Source: Chamaecrista fasciculata (Eukaryota; Streptophyta; Magnoliopsida; Fabales; Fabaceae). Taken from it: DNA of 64,000 nucleotides. The DNA is taken from assembly GCA_003254925.1 (NCBI GenBank), contig QANZ01008186.1, positions 182,615 through 246,614 on the forward strand, written 5' to 3'. Under the pieces are notes generated by a model. That model was not told the origin of the DNA, did no database searches, and saw only the letters and a program-made list of their open reading frames with translations. The translations under genes were made by a program, and so were the position numbers. The stretch's first letter is position 1. Every line of letters starts with the position of its first letter. Of this stretch, positions 35,995-47,100 are shown piece after piece.

Positions 35995-36532
35995 GGTTAA
36001 AGGTTCATTTTGATCCTAAATGTATGTTCTGATGTTTATTTTGGTCCATTATGTTTCAAAATGTTCAAATTGGTCCTAAATGTTAACAAAATATTTCATT
36101 TTGGTCCTAAATGTTAGTAAAATGTTTCATTTTGGTCCCAAATGATTGAATTTGGTCATATTTCTCTCATCTCTCATTTCTAGTTCAAAGGACTTGTTAA
36201 GAGGAACTCGTAGCTCTAAATTCGTCACATTCGAATTTGAAATGAAAGAGATATGATCAACTTTGCTTGTTTGACCATGAAACGAGTAGTCTACTTTTAG
36301 GATTGATTTGACCTCGTTTGCTGACGATCCCAACTAGATAGAGAAAGTACTCTTTGAGAACAATATGTAGCTCTAAACTCATCACGTTTGAACTTGAAAC
36401 GAGTCATATTCAATAGTCTGGACCAAAATGAAACATTTTGTCAACATTTAGGACCAATTTGAACATTTTGAAACATAATGGACCAAAATGAACATTAGGG
36501 CATACATTTAGGACCAAAATTAACCTTTAACC
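35995..36532. mobile_element. Foldback (Mutator-type) element, family I copy 1
   Basis: This 538-bp inverted repeat has ends GGTTAAAGGTTCATTTTG and the inverse of the same. Left cores lie at 36012, 36043, 36072, 36103 and 36134 (steps of 31, 29, 31 and 31). An exact 9-bp duplication TTAATTTAA lies at 35986-35994 and 36533-36541. The inner arms share words with 35305-35745 and 53505-57578. Confidence 0.8.
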
Positions 36533-36541
36533 TTAATTTAA

Positions 36542-36969
36542 TTATAAAATGTATGGGCATTTTGTTCTCCAAAATAATTAGTCGTTTGATGCTTTATTCA
36601 TATCATAATTGACATTTATGGAAAGGAGCTACCCCACGCTGATCATGAAATATGTAAAGATTAACAAGCTCCACATTTAATGATTTGACCATAGAAGTAT
36701 TATTCATTTAGTCTTAAAGTAAAAGGAAAAAGACAAATAAAAACATTCAGATTATTGCATGATTAGTTTTTTAGTTATTTATTTTGCTTTATGATATGCA
36801 TAAAATATTTTTAAAATAAACTAATAATTGAGTTTCGAATATAAATATAATGCATAAGACGTCATAGCTTTGTCAAAAAAATTATTGTAGTGCATAATTT
36901 AGTTTATTTAAAAATAAACTAAATTATGCACTACAATAATTATTTTTACCGTACATGGATTTTTTTTAC
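36542..36969. other. Intergenic, no gene seen; small inverted repeat
   Basis: A short perfect inverted repeat, 'attattgtagtgcataattt' and its complement, lies around 36883-36942. Otherwise the stretch is AT-rich and featureless. Confidence 0.45.
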
Positions 36970-37848
36970 GGCCAAAGTCCTATTTTGGTCCCCAGTTATG
37001 CTCCTTGTTCCAAATAGGTCCCTCAGTTATTTTTTGTTCCATATTGGTCCCCCAGTTATGCAAAACTTGAAAAAGTTGGTCCCTCTAACGTTTTCCATCC
37101 ATTTTTCCGTTAAAAAAAGAGGAAAAATAAACTTTCATCCCCAAAAGTTTTATTTTCTTATATTAAGGTCCTTTTCTTTTTATAATAGGATCAAAACATA
37201 AGAAAATGAAGTAAATTAAGATTTTAAGTNNNNNNNNNNNNNNNNNNNNNNNNNNNNNNNNNNNNNNNNNNNNNNNNNNNNNNNNNNNNNNNNNNNNNNN
37301 NNNNNNNNNNNNNNNNNNNNNNNNNNNNNNNNNNNNNNNNNNNNNNNNNNNNNNNNNNNNNNNNNNNNNNNNNNNNNNNNNNNNNNNNNNNNNNNNNNNN
37401 NNNNNNNNNNNNNNNNNNNNNNNNNNNNNNNNNNNNNNNNNNNNNNNNNNNNNNNNNNNNNNNNNNNNNNNNNNNNNNNNNNNNNNNNNNNNNNNNNNNN
37501 NNNNNNNNNNNNNNNNNNNNNNNNNNNNNNNNNNNNNNNNNNNNNNNNNNNNNNNNNNNNNNNNNNNNNNNNTTTTTGGGTAAATTCACTTAAAATCTTA
37601 ATTTACTTCATTTTCTTATGTTTTGATCCTATTATAAAAAGAAAAGGACCTTAATATAAGAAAATAAAACTTTTGGGGATGAAAGTTTATTTTTCCTCTT
37701 TTTTTAACGGAAAAATGGATGGAAAACGTTAGAGGGACCAACTTTTTCAAGTTTTGCATAACTGGAGGACCAATATGGAACAAAAAATAACTAGGGGACC
37801 TATTTGGAACAAGGAGCATAACTGGGGGACCAAAATAGGACTTTGGCC
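36970..37848. mobile_element. Long-TIR Mutator-like element, family D copy 1, with gap
   Basis: The ends are GGCCAAAGTCCTATTTTGG on both sides. The arms (36970-37229 and 37573-37848) are near-identical inverted repeats of about 260 bases. The flanks are exact copies of TTTTTTTTAC (36960-36969 and 37849-37858). The centre is an N gap (37230-37572), so any cargo is unseen. Confidence 0.8.
37230..37572. other. Assembly gap (343 N)
   Basis: This run of N sits exactly between the two inverted arms of a family D element. Strong palindromes are a common cause of assembly breaks. Confidence 0.99.
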
Positions 37849-38179
37849 TTTTTTTTACCCGAAACACGCACATAATAAAATTGTAAGATGTTTTTATAAT
37901 TTAAAGTTATACAAAAAAGGCCAAAGTCCTATTTTGGTCCCTCTGCTATGCCCAATGTTTCAAATTGGTCCCTAAGTTATTTTTCGTTCCATATTAGTTC
38001 CTCAGTTTTCCAAAATTTGGCACAGTTGGTCCCCTCAAACGTTTTCTATCCATTTTTCCGTTAAAAAAGGGAAAAATAAACTTTCATCTCCCAAAAATTT
38101 TATTTTGTTATATTAAGGTCATTTTCTTTTTATAATAAGATCAAAATATAAGAAAAGTAAAAAAATTAAGATTTTAACT

Positions 38180-38447
38180 GAATTTGGCCAAAAACAACAC
38201 TTTCAAGTTTACAACGCATTTGATTATACTCTTCTTGTTCTTCTTCAACATTGAGTCATGCGGCCGAATCAGCCTCCTGCCGGCACCGGAACAAACAATC
38301 GCGATCATCTGCGCCGCCGTAAGGGGCTAGCGATGCCTCTTCCTCTGCCTCCGTAGAGCTCGGCACCGTCGACGAGTCACCGCTCCGGCTCCGGCCAGTC
38401 GCAATCACAATCGCACCAGCAGGTTCCGTGGCATAACCACCAGACCG

Positions 38448-38453
<6 letters not shown>
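38180..38453. pseudogene. Unidentified GC-rich captured fragment
   Basis: This block is much more GC-rich than its surroundings and looks like exon DNA. The plus strand from an ATG at about 38259 reads MRPNQPPAGTGTNNRDHLRR... and soon meets a stop. The minus strand has a longer open stretch (38256-38507) including GGYATEPAGAIVIATGRSRS, which runs into the (GA)n repeat. I cannot name the source gene or decide the coding strand. Confidence 0.45.

Positions 38454-38495
<42 letters not shown>
38453..38495. repeat. (GA)n microsatellite
   Basis: About 20 GA units at the junction of the captured fragment and the right arm of the family D copy 2 element. Confidence 0.9.
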
Positions 38496-38497
<2 letters not shown>

Positions 38498-38816
38498 TTT
38501 TGGACAAATTAAGTTAAGATCTTAATTTTTTTTTTTTATTTTTTTTACATTTTGATTTTATTATAAAAACAAATGACCTTAATATGAGAAAATAAAACTT
38601 TTGGGGATGAAAGTTTATTTTTCTCTTTTTTTTATGGAAAAAATGGATAGAAAATGTTTGAGGGACTAAAAGTGTGTCAAATTTTAGAAAACTGAGGGAC
38701 CAATATGGAACGAAAAATAACTGAGGGACCAATTTGGAACATTGGGCATAACTGAGAGACCAACATAGGACTTTGGCCTACATAAAAAGCCTCCCTAATG
38801 TTTCAATTTTTTTTTT

Positions 38817-38985
38817 TTTACCAATGAGGTTTGGCTCCCTTGGTCACCTTCCGCCCATGACAATTGCATGACTTGAGTTCGATTCCTGGTGATGTCTCAT
38901 TTGATGGGTTATCTGTAAGTGTTCATTGAGCCCAGAGACCTGCCCTGACCTTGGACTGGGGCGCCATCCCCTCACCTAAATTTTT
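38817..38985 (+). mobile_element. SINE (tRNA-derived)
   Basis: It has a box A-like 'tttggctcccttggtca' near 38830 and a box B-like 'gagttcgattcct' near 38877, about the spacing of tRNA-type internal promoters. The GC-rich body contains 'gttatctgtaagtgtt' and 'ccttggactggggcgcc', and it ends in an A/T-rich tail. Similar body words occur at 13972-14118. Confidence 0.6.
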
Positions 38986-39004
38986 TTTCATGAAAAAAAA
39001 TTTT

Positions 39005-39461
39005 CAATTCTTTTTGGCCTGAAATGATACTTCACCAAACAAAAGCCCAACCAAAGCAGGTCCAAAACAAGATAGAAACCAAACAAAGTCGCAGTACGAG
39101 AGAAGCTACAAAATCCATCGAAGAGAAAAAAACAGGAAAGAAAAAAGGCAACAAGAAAACCAACAAAGAAAGAAAAAACACAAAGCTAAAGGATGGGGCC
39201 AAACGCCCACTCAAAACGACTCATCCCCTTTAAAGCATACTTGACCATCCAATCGACGGTCTTGTTAGAGGACCTACTAGCCCACAACACCTTACTCAAA
39301 GGAATACTATTCAACAAAAAATTGATGTCATTAATCACAAGAGTGCACCTCCAATCCACAACTGAAGCAAGCAAGTTTACATCATTAACTAGGCATTCCC
39401 AATCCGTTTCAAAATAAACTTTGGAAAGAGAGATACTAGATGTTTCAGTTTTAATATACAA
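39005..39461 (-). mobile_element. LINE 3' fragment with RNase H remnant
   Basis: On the minus strand 39186-39461 reads VYFETDWECLVNDVNLLASV and WASRSSNKTVDWMVKYALKG. This is the back half of an RNase H domain of the plant LINE type ('...N..A.WLAK.A'). It is followed by a T/C-rich 3' region and an A-rich end near 39005. The front of the domain is missing. Confidence 0.55.
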
Positions 39462-39837
39462 ATTTTTGAACTTTTATTTGCATGCACAAAACTCCCTTCC
39501 ATCATCTAATAGTATGAGAATCTAATAGATTATGCCACTTCAGCAATCATTTTGGTATAACTTGAGTAAATTGCCCATTCCAAATATTGCTAATCACTAG
39601 TTGATTATAAAAATAAGGCAAAAGACTTTGGTGTCCTTAACATTTTGGGTCAGTTTAAGTTATGCCCCTGTTTTGTGTCAGTTATACCTCCAATGTGAAA
39701 CATTAGTGTCAATTATGCCCTAAAGTTTGACTCCGTTAATTATGTGGACGAAAAATGCTGACGTGTCAATTTTTTTTTGCCAATGTGTCGATTTTTTTTA
39801 ATTGAACACTTGACACATGATTGGATAAATAAAATAT

Positions 39838-41353
39838 GGCCAAAGTCCTATTTTGATCCCTCAGTTATGCTCAATGTTCCAAATTTGTCCCTCAGTTATT
39901 TTTCGTTTCATATTGGTCCCTCAATTTTCCAAAACATGGCATAGTTGATCCCTCAAAAGTTTTAATTTTTTACATTAAGGTCATTTTCCTTACATAATAG
40001 GATCAAAACGTAAAAGCAAAAAATAAATTAAGATTATAATTAAATTTTTAAAAAAAAAATAGCGTCTCTCTCTCTAAAATTTCAAACCCTAAGGGTGTGT
40101 TTGGATTGGGGAGATTGGGGGAGAAGGGGAGGGGAGGGGGGAGATTAGAGAACTCTCCCCCTTGTTTGGGAAGAGAGATAATGAAGGAGGAGAGGAGCGA
40201 GGGTGAGAGAAGATGATGGAGGATTTTAATTGTAGTACAAATTTGAAATACTCCAAATTGGGGTATTTCAGAGGATTTTAGAATTCTCCCCCTTTTTTGT
40301 AACAATTTTTAATTTAAATAGTTATTATGATCTTCAAACTATGAGGTTAGTTTCATTTTGGTACTCTAGTTATTTTTTGTCTCGGGATGGCCCGGTCAGA
40401 AAACTTTGGCTCGGGCTGGCCCAGTCGGGAAAAATCGGCCGAGCCGACCCTGTTGAAAAAATTCGGCTCGGTTAGAAAAAATTAACATATTTTTATTGAT
40501 TTATTTATGTTAGTTAAATGATTAATTTGATATTTCTTAATGTTTATATTACAAAAAATCAAATTTTCTTAATTTTCTAATCAAATTTTCTTAATTTTCT
40601 AAACGGAATTAATTAAACAAATTTTTTTTGATAATCCAAACAAGGGCGAGAGATTGAGTCTCTCCCCTTCCCTCCCCCTCCAATCTCCTCCCTCCCCTCC
40701 GCCTCCTTAAATCCAAACAAACCCTAAATCTCCATCCTCAAACCCAAATTCAAAATCCAAATCGAATCTCCATCCTCAAACCAAATCCCAAACTTCTACG
40801 ATCTTCTACCATTAAATTGCCACAAGTAAGGGGATGTGTTCTCTTTATTTGCACATCCCTCTTCCCTGTAAATTCATGAACATTGTGTGGTTGTGTGGTT
40901 GTGCTGCTGACCCTACTCGGGATTATCATAACTGGATTTTCATAGAATGAACACTTACAAGCACAATATTTTCCGCTCTAATTGATTCCATGGTCGAAGA
41001 TTGTAGAAGTTTTGGATTTGGGTTTGAGGATGGAGAATCGATTTGGATTTTAGATTTGGGTTTGAGGATGGAAATTTAGAGTTTGAAATTGGGGGTTTGA
41101 AATTGCAGAGAGAAGAGGGGAGAAAGAGAGGTTGTTTTTGTTTAAATTCAATTATAATCTTAATTTATTTTATGTTTTTACGTTTTGATCCTATTATATA
41201 AGGAAAATGACCTTACTGTAAAAAATTAAAACTTTTTAGGGACCAACTGTGCCAAGTTTTGGAAAACTGAGGGACCTATATGAAACAAAAAATAATTGAT
41301 GGACCAATTTGGAACATTGAGCACAACTGAGGGACCGAAATAGAACTTTGGCC
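39838..41353. mobile_element. Long-TIR Mutator-like element, family D copy 3, at the centre of element E
   Basis: The ends are GGCCAAAGTCCTATTTTG and GGCCAAAGTTCTATTTCG. The inverted homology continues past the family D arms into gene-like DNA: 'ctccatcctcaaaccc' words near 40728-40800 are answered by 'gggtttgaggatgg' words near 41020-41070. The loop lies near 40810-40990. The flanks are mirror images of each other, not a direct 9-bp repeat. Confidence 0.65.
40093..40724. mobile_element. Tourist-like MITE inside family D copy 3
   Basis: The ends are GGGTGTGTTTGGATT and the inverse of GGGTTTGTTTGGATT, flanked by TAA on both sides (40090-40092 and 40725-40727). The arms are G-rich on the left and C-rich on the right. 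It lies in only one arm of the surrounding palindrome, so it arrived after the palindrome formed. Its centre has GC-rich 'cggctcgg' words of unknown origin. Confidence 0.75.
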
Positions 41354-41592
41354 ATGTTTTATTTATCCAATCATATGCCACGTATTCAATTCAGAAAAAA
41401 AATTGACACATAAGCAAAAAAATTTACACGTCAGCATTTTTCGTCCATATAATTAACGGAGTCAAACTTTAGGGTATAATTGACAGAAACGTTTCACATT
41501 GGTGACATAACTGACACAAAACAAACGTTATGAGCATAATTGAAATTGATCTCAAACGTTAGAGGCACCAAAGGTCTTTTACCTAAAAATAA

Positions 41593-41908
41593 TAATATGG
41601 CTGACAATGCAAAATGGATAGATATATAATTAGCTTTTTTTAACTATTAGACTATTAGATGACACAAGGTAGTTTTGTTACCATAAATTGAAATTTAAAG
41701 ATTTATTATGATGTTAAAATTTAGTGTGGAGATTCCGATGATCGAAGAAAAGTTCTACAAGAAAAAGTACGACGAGAGTTGGAATCTCGTCAACTACTAT
41801 AATACTTAATAGATATTTAAGAGAGAAAGTAAAAATCGAGTGAGTAAGAATGAAAAAATGTATTTTAAGAAGAAGAAATAATAACTAATAACTTTAAGTA
41901 AATTAGGC
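41593..41908. other. Intergenic, no gene seen
   Basis: AT-rich sequence with no recognisable feature. Confidence 0.4.
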
Positions 41909-42133
41909 CATCATATGGGGTTTGGATCCTCTATAGTTCCTTTCTCTACATTTTATGTGGAGTTAGAGAGAGAAAAGAAGAATAAGAGAGAAAAAAATAT
42001 GAAATTCATCAAATAAAAATATATAAATCTATATTTTTCCTTTCTCTCTATTTTTTTCTCTTTCTTTCTCTCTCATACTCCACAAAAAATGTAGAGAAAG
42101 GAACTCTGAAGGATTCATTTCCCATCATATGAT
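41909..42133. repeat. Foldback, GGATCC-ended family
   Basis: The inverse pair 'catcatatgggg'...'cccatcatatgatg' encloses 'ggatcctctatagttccttt' and 'aaaggaactctgaaggattc', with arms rich in GA/TC. It resembles the repeats at 21451 and 59695. It is non-coding. Confidence 0.55.
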
Positions 42134-42339
42134 GTCTTATCAATTTACATGTCAAAAGTTAGACATTGAGGAGATCTTTGACACATAACTTAGTGTTCTT
42201 GGAGGATGATCAATTTAGCTTAAATACATGTAAGTTTTATTTATTTATTTTCACATGTGTGCTTCTCACTAGACTGCTCTTATTCGAGTATGCTGTTATG
42301 TGTTCCTAAGTAACAGGATTCTTGTAGAATTTTTTTTTA

Positions 42340-42768
42340 GGGTAAATTACACTTTGGTACCCTGTGATTTAACCCTATTTCACTTTAGTACCTTGTGGTT
42401 TGAAACTTGACACTTTGGTAGTCTGTGGTATTCTCCATTAACACTTTGGTACCCTTTGGAGCTATTTTGTAATTTTAACCATAACAAATTTTGCAAAAAT
42501 TACATATTGACCCCAATTTTTTTAAAAGTTTTCATTTTAGCCCCTATATAATATGTGTCTAGGGACCTATTTGTAATTTTTTGAAAATTTTTGGGGGTCA
42601 ATATGTAATTTTTGCAAAATTTGTTGTGGTTAAAATTACAAAATAGCTCTAAAGGGTACCAAAGTGTTAACGAAGAATACCACAGGGTACCAAAATGTCA
42701 GGTTTCGCATTATAAGATACCAAAGTGAAATAGGGTCAAACTACAGGATACCAAAGTGTAATTTACTT
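42340..42768. mobile_element. Foldback element, family A copy 2
   Basis: It has the same ends and interior as the 1954-2383 copy, with somewhat more substitutions. The flanks are T-runs (TTTTTTTTA on the left, T-run on the right), so the duplication is hard to judge. It is non-coding. Confidence 0.7.
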
Positions 42769-42781
42769 TTTTTTTTTTTTT

Positions 42782-43440
42782 AACACATACAATTATAGTA
42801 CTTTAATTTGTATGTCAGGACACTCAATAGTGACTGTTAAATATAGAATAGAAAAGATTGAAGTTGGTCAAACATGTGGGATTTTGACAAATGGCCATGA
42901 AAAATGAAAAAAATGTGGATCTTTTTCTTGGAAAGAATGATGATATTGTCTTCATCCACCTTTACACAAGTGAAAAACAATAGAAAAAAGTCTTATGGGA
43001 ACTTTTAAAATAAAAAATATTTATTTAGGGCCCCTACCTTTTATTTTACGTTCTCAAAATCTACATAGAATATATTGAAAAATCTACTTTGTAGATTACA
43101 TCCTCTCTATTATTTTCTTCATTTTTGCCTTGTTTATATTGTGAGTTGTGACCTCCTCTAAATAAGGTAAAAGTATAAATTTATTTCCATCTCTTTTGGT
43201 TAGGTTGTCATGCCATTATATATATATATATATATATATTATAAATTTGATCTCATATCTTTTCAAAAGATTTTATCATTAATCCCACGTGGATTGCTGA
43301 TGTAAGAGACCAAAATCACGAAGAAAAAGATATAGGATCAAAATCGCAACTTACCCAAAAGATCAGATAAGATACTAAAATTGCACTTTAACATTCAACT
43401 CGCAACATCAGCACACCACATCAATATGCCACATCAGAAT
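42782..43440. repeat. Intergenic; J-like foldback fragment next to the Copia element
   Basis: From about 43180 the sequence carries J-type words ('gatctcatatctttt', 'aagatataggatcaaaat') and an (AT)n run at about 43217-43240. Related words resume at 51150-51250, beyond the Copia element. The Copia element may therefore have landed in a J-like repeat. No gene is seen. Confidence 0.4.
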
Positions 43441-44167
43441 TGTTGGGGATATGCACGAATTTGTGTTATAGAATTTAGTTTGAGTCGCGTCAAAAGGACA
43501 CTGTCCTCAAGAGTTTATTCTGCAACCCTCCGTAAATTGGAAGCGGTACTCCCCAGGATTAAACAAACTATTCTTGTTGATACAACAAGGCCACAAAACA
43601 CCAGAAGATAATTTCCGTGAGTTTGGTCAGATTAGTCCCTGAGCCTAGAAACACATTCGAATATATTAAGACAGCTGAGAGAGACGTTGGGCAGAGTTAT
43701 GAGTGATTAAAACAATTTAATCACGTATTAAATTGTTTTAACAACTCACAAACGTATTTTAAAAATCATAAAAACAATTTGAATGTCATTATTTTCTGAT
43801 ATGAAACAGTCCAAGTTTAATACACCATAAAAGAGGAGTTTTTCAGGTAAGCCTTAAATATCAGAAAATAATTATGAAATCTGATTTTATAAAAAGACTC
43901 GGTGCCCTTGTCTACATGCACAGGGGGGAATCGTCAGTTTTTATCTACGATTGCCCACCAGAAGCTCATGCTTGTGTGCGCGAGACCTTCCTTCTTCTCT
44001 ACTTGGTTACTCCCTCTTTTCACATCTTAATATATATACACTTGGCTCATCCATAAACTAGACAGTGTGAGACTTTTATTTGACACACTCTAACATAATA
44101 TAATATATAATATTCTCAACATGTGGACCCCACATAATATTGTATAATATATGTCATATTCTCAACA
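43441..44167 (-). repeat. 3' LTR of the 43441-51094 Copia element
   Basis: 727 bp, TGTTGGGGATATGC to TCATATTCTCAACA as read on the plus strand. Confidence 0.8.
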
Positions 44168-47100
44168 ATCCCCCACATGTGTCAAATAAATCTTCATTTC
44201 ATTCACTGAATTTGTACACGGATATAATCATTGTATCTAGTGTTCTTAACAACTTAACTAGACCTAGACCAATAATTCTTGATACACAGAATTGTCAGTG
44301 AAGCTTGCTTTTATGAACTAACAACTCTTGGTGTGTAATAGAGGTACTAAGGGTCAGATTATACCCCCACATTTCTGCTATTAACGCCGTTTTTGCACGT
44401 TATTTCGACCATGCGCACGCTCGGTTCATAACGAATGCTCTGGAGATTTTGCCACAATCTCATAAGAGCGGCCCCACTCCACATTCGTAGAAGTGATTTA
44501 ATAAAATATACCTGAACTTAATGCACCATCTCGTAGGACTATGAAATCATTAAGAGTTTTACTCATCCTCACTAAAAATGAAATCTAGCACTTTCTCACA
44601 CCATAGGAATAGGACATAACAATTTTTAGTGCTAGCAGAACTAACAAATGACTTGTTCTTACCCATTGAACCTTCTTCATGGGATCACCAATCACAAAGG
44701 TTGGGTTACTATCGCTGTTAATTTCAAATTGGCTTTAGGCCCATTCCCCTCGATGTTTCAATAATTTGTTTCCTCTCAAGAGGCTTCATTAACGGATATG
44801 CGAGATTCACATTTGACCTTACAAAATCAATTGAGATTACACCATCTTTTAGCAGTTGCCTCACAATATCATGTCTCAATCGAATATGTTTACTTTTACC
44901 ATTGAAAGTTTTATTATTAGCCGTAGCTATCGCAATTTGGCTATCACAGTGTAATGAGATTGATGGTGTTGGCTTGTCATCCAATGGGATATTTGCTAAG
45001 AAGTTTTTCAACCACTCAGCCTCAGAATCAGCTAACTCCATAGCAACAAACTCAGAGTTCCTTGAGGACCTAGTTATAATATTTTGTTTAGCTGACTTCC
45101 ATGTGACAGCCCCACCACCAAATATAAACACATAGCCACTAGTGGATTTTGTCTCATCTGAATCTGAGATCCAGTTAGCATCACTGTATCCCTCTAATAC
45201 AACGGGAAATCCACTATACAATATACCACAGTTCATGGTACCTCTCAAATATCTTAACAACCTTACCAAGGCCTCCCAATGCTCATTGTTTGGACAATGA
45301 GTGTATCTGCTTAATCTACACACAACATAAGCTATGTTAGGCCTGGTATAGTTCATCAAATGCAACAGACTCCCAATAATCTGTGTATACTTATATTGTG
45401 ACACATGATCTCCTTTATGTTTCTTTAATTGTACACTAGAATCATAAGGGGTACTCAAAGGAGATTTATCAAATTGATCAAACTTTCTCAGAATCTTCTC
45501 AACATGTTCTTGAGAAAGTAAGATACCACTTTCATTCCTTATGATTTTGACACCCAAAATCACTTTTGCTTCCCCCATATCTTTCATATCGAAATTAGAG
45601 GCAAGAAAAACTTTCCTGTCATGTACAATACTCATACTTGTACCAAAGATCAGCATATCATCCACATACAAGCATATAATAACACAATCATCATTCACAA
45701 TCTTCGTATAAACACATCTTTCCACTTCAACTGTAGAGAAAGTACCATTTAGCAAAACTTTTTCAAGTTTCTCATGCCATTGCTTAGGTGCTTGTTTCAA
45801 ACCATATAAGGATTTAATTAATTTGCATACTTTATTCTCTTGACCTGGAACACTACACCCTTCAGGTTGTACCATATAAACATACAATAAATCTATAAGC
45901 AGCAGATTATTGAGCATACATAATAAACATACAATCAATAGTTTTAGAACCAAATTTCTTCATTTTATAATAAGGTAATAAAACATTAGCAAGACACCCC
46001 CACACTTTCAAATAATTCAGGTTAGGTGCATAACCTTCCACAATTCATAAAGCATCTTATTAGTCTTCCTATGAAGAATTCTATTTTGTAAAAAACAAGC
46101 AGTCAATATAGCTTCACCCCAAAAATTATCAGAAGCACCAGAACTAACAAGCAGAGTATTCATCCTTTCTTTTAAAGTTTGGTTCTTCCTTTCAGCTATT
46201 CCATTTGATTTAGGTGAATTAGATGGGGTTATCTCATGTATAATTCCTTTTTTTTCACAAAGGTCATCTATCAACAAATATTCTCCACCTTATCATACCT
46301 AACTCTCTTTATTTTCTTATTCAATTGGTTTTCCACCTCTGATTTATAAATAATGAATTTCTCATAAACCTCATCTTTTTTTCTCAACAAATAGACTCTA
46401 GTCAATCTAAAAAAAATCATCAATAAAAGTCACATAATACTTTTTACCACCTCTAGTTTCTACTTGTTTCAAATCACCCAAATCAGTATGTATCAAAGAC
46501 AATAACTCAGTTTCTCTTTGAATAGAAAAATGTGATTGCTTGGTTAATTTTGTTTCAACAACTTCACACTTACTATTATCACCATTCTCAATTATGGATA
46601 TTAATCCTCTATGTTGCAAACTTAATATATTTATTATTCACATGTCCTAATCTAGCATGCCACAAATCATAGGAGTCAAGCATATAAACAGAAGAAGACG
46701 CATTGTCATTCATTTCATCATCAACACTTAATACAAGCAGTCCTTGATTACAATAGCCTTTTCCCATAAGAACATTGTTCTTTGTCATTATGATCTTGTC
46801 AGACTCAAACGACACTTTAATCCTAGCTTTCGCAATAAAGCAACAGAAACCAAATTGGCCCTTGTTTCAGGTACATACAAGACATCATTAAGTTGTAAGT
46901 TCTTTCCAAAAGTGAGTTTCAACACCACTTTTCCTTTCCCTTGAACTTTGGTAGTTCAGGAGTCAGCAAGGTAGATTTTATCATCTCCTTCTTCAAAGGA
47001 GGTGTATAGTTCTTTATTAGCACAAATGTGCTTAGTAGCACCAGAATCTACCACCCACTTCCTCATATCAGATATGAGAAGAACTTGAGAGAGCATTACA

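Larger units (their letters stand above)
37919..38778. mobile_element. Long-TIR Mutator-like element, family D copy 2, with GC-rich cargo
   Basis: The arms are about 37919-38175 and 38515-38778, with GGCCAAAGTCCTATTTTGG-type ends. The flanks TACAAAAAA (37910-37918) and TACATAAAA (38779-38787) match at eight of nine positions. Between the arms lies about 340 bp of unrelated, GC-rich, gene-like DNA and a (GA)n run. This is the layout of a Pack-MULE. Confidence 0.75.
39617..41583. mobile_element. Foldback (Mutator-type) element, family E, with nested elements at its centre
   Basis: The outer arms (39617-39837 and 41354-41583) are inverted copies starting GGCAAAAGACTTTGGTG and GGTAAAAGACCTTTGGTG. 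An exact 9-bp duplication TAAAAATAA lies at 39608-39616 and 41584-41592. The arms end at the centre in 'ttggataaataaaatat' and its inverse, exactly where the family D copy 3 element begins and ends. Confidence 0.8.

Noticed and set aside
38817-38985. A tRNA gene, because of box A- and box B-like words
   Set aside because: No cloverleaf with paired acceptor and anticodon stems could be drawn. The body and tail fit a SINE.
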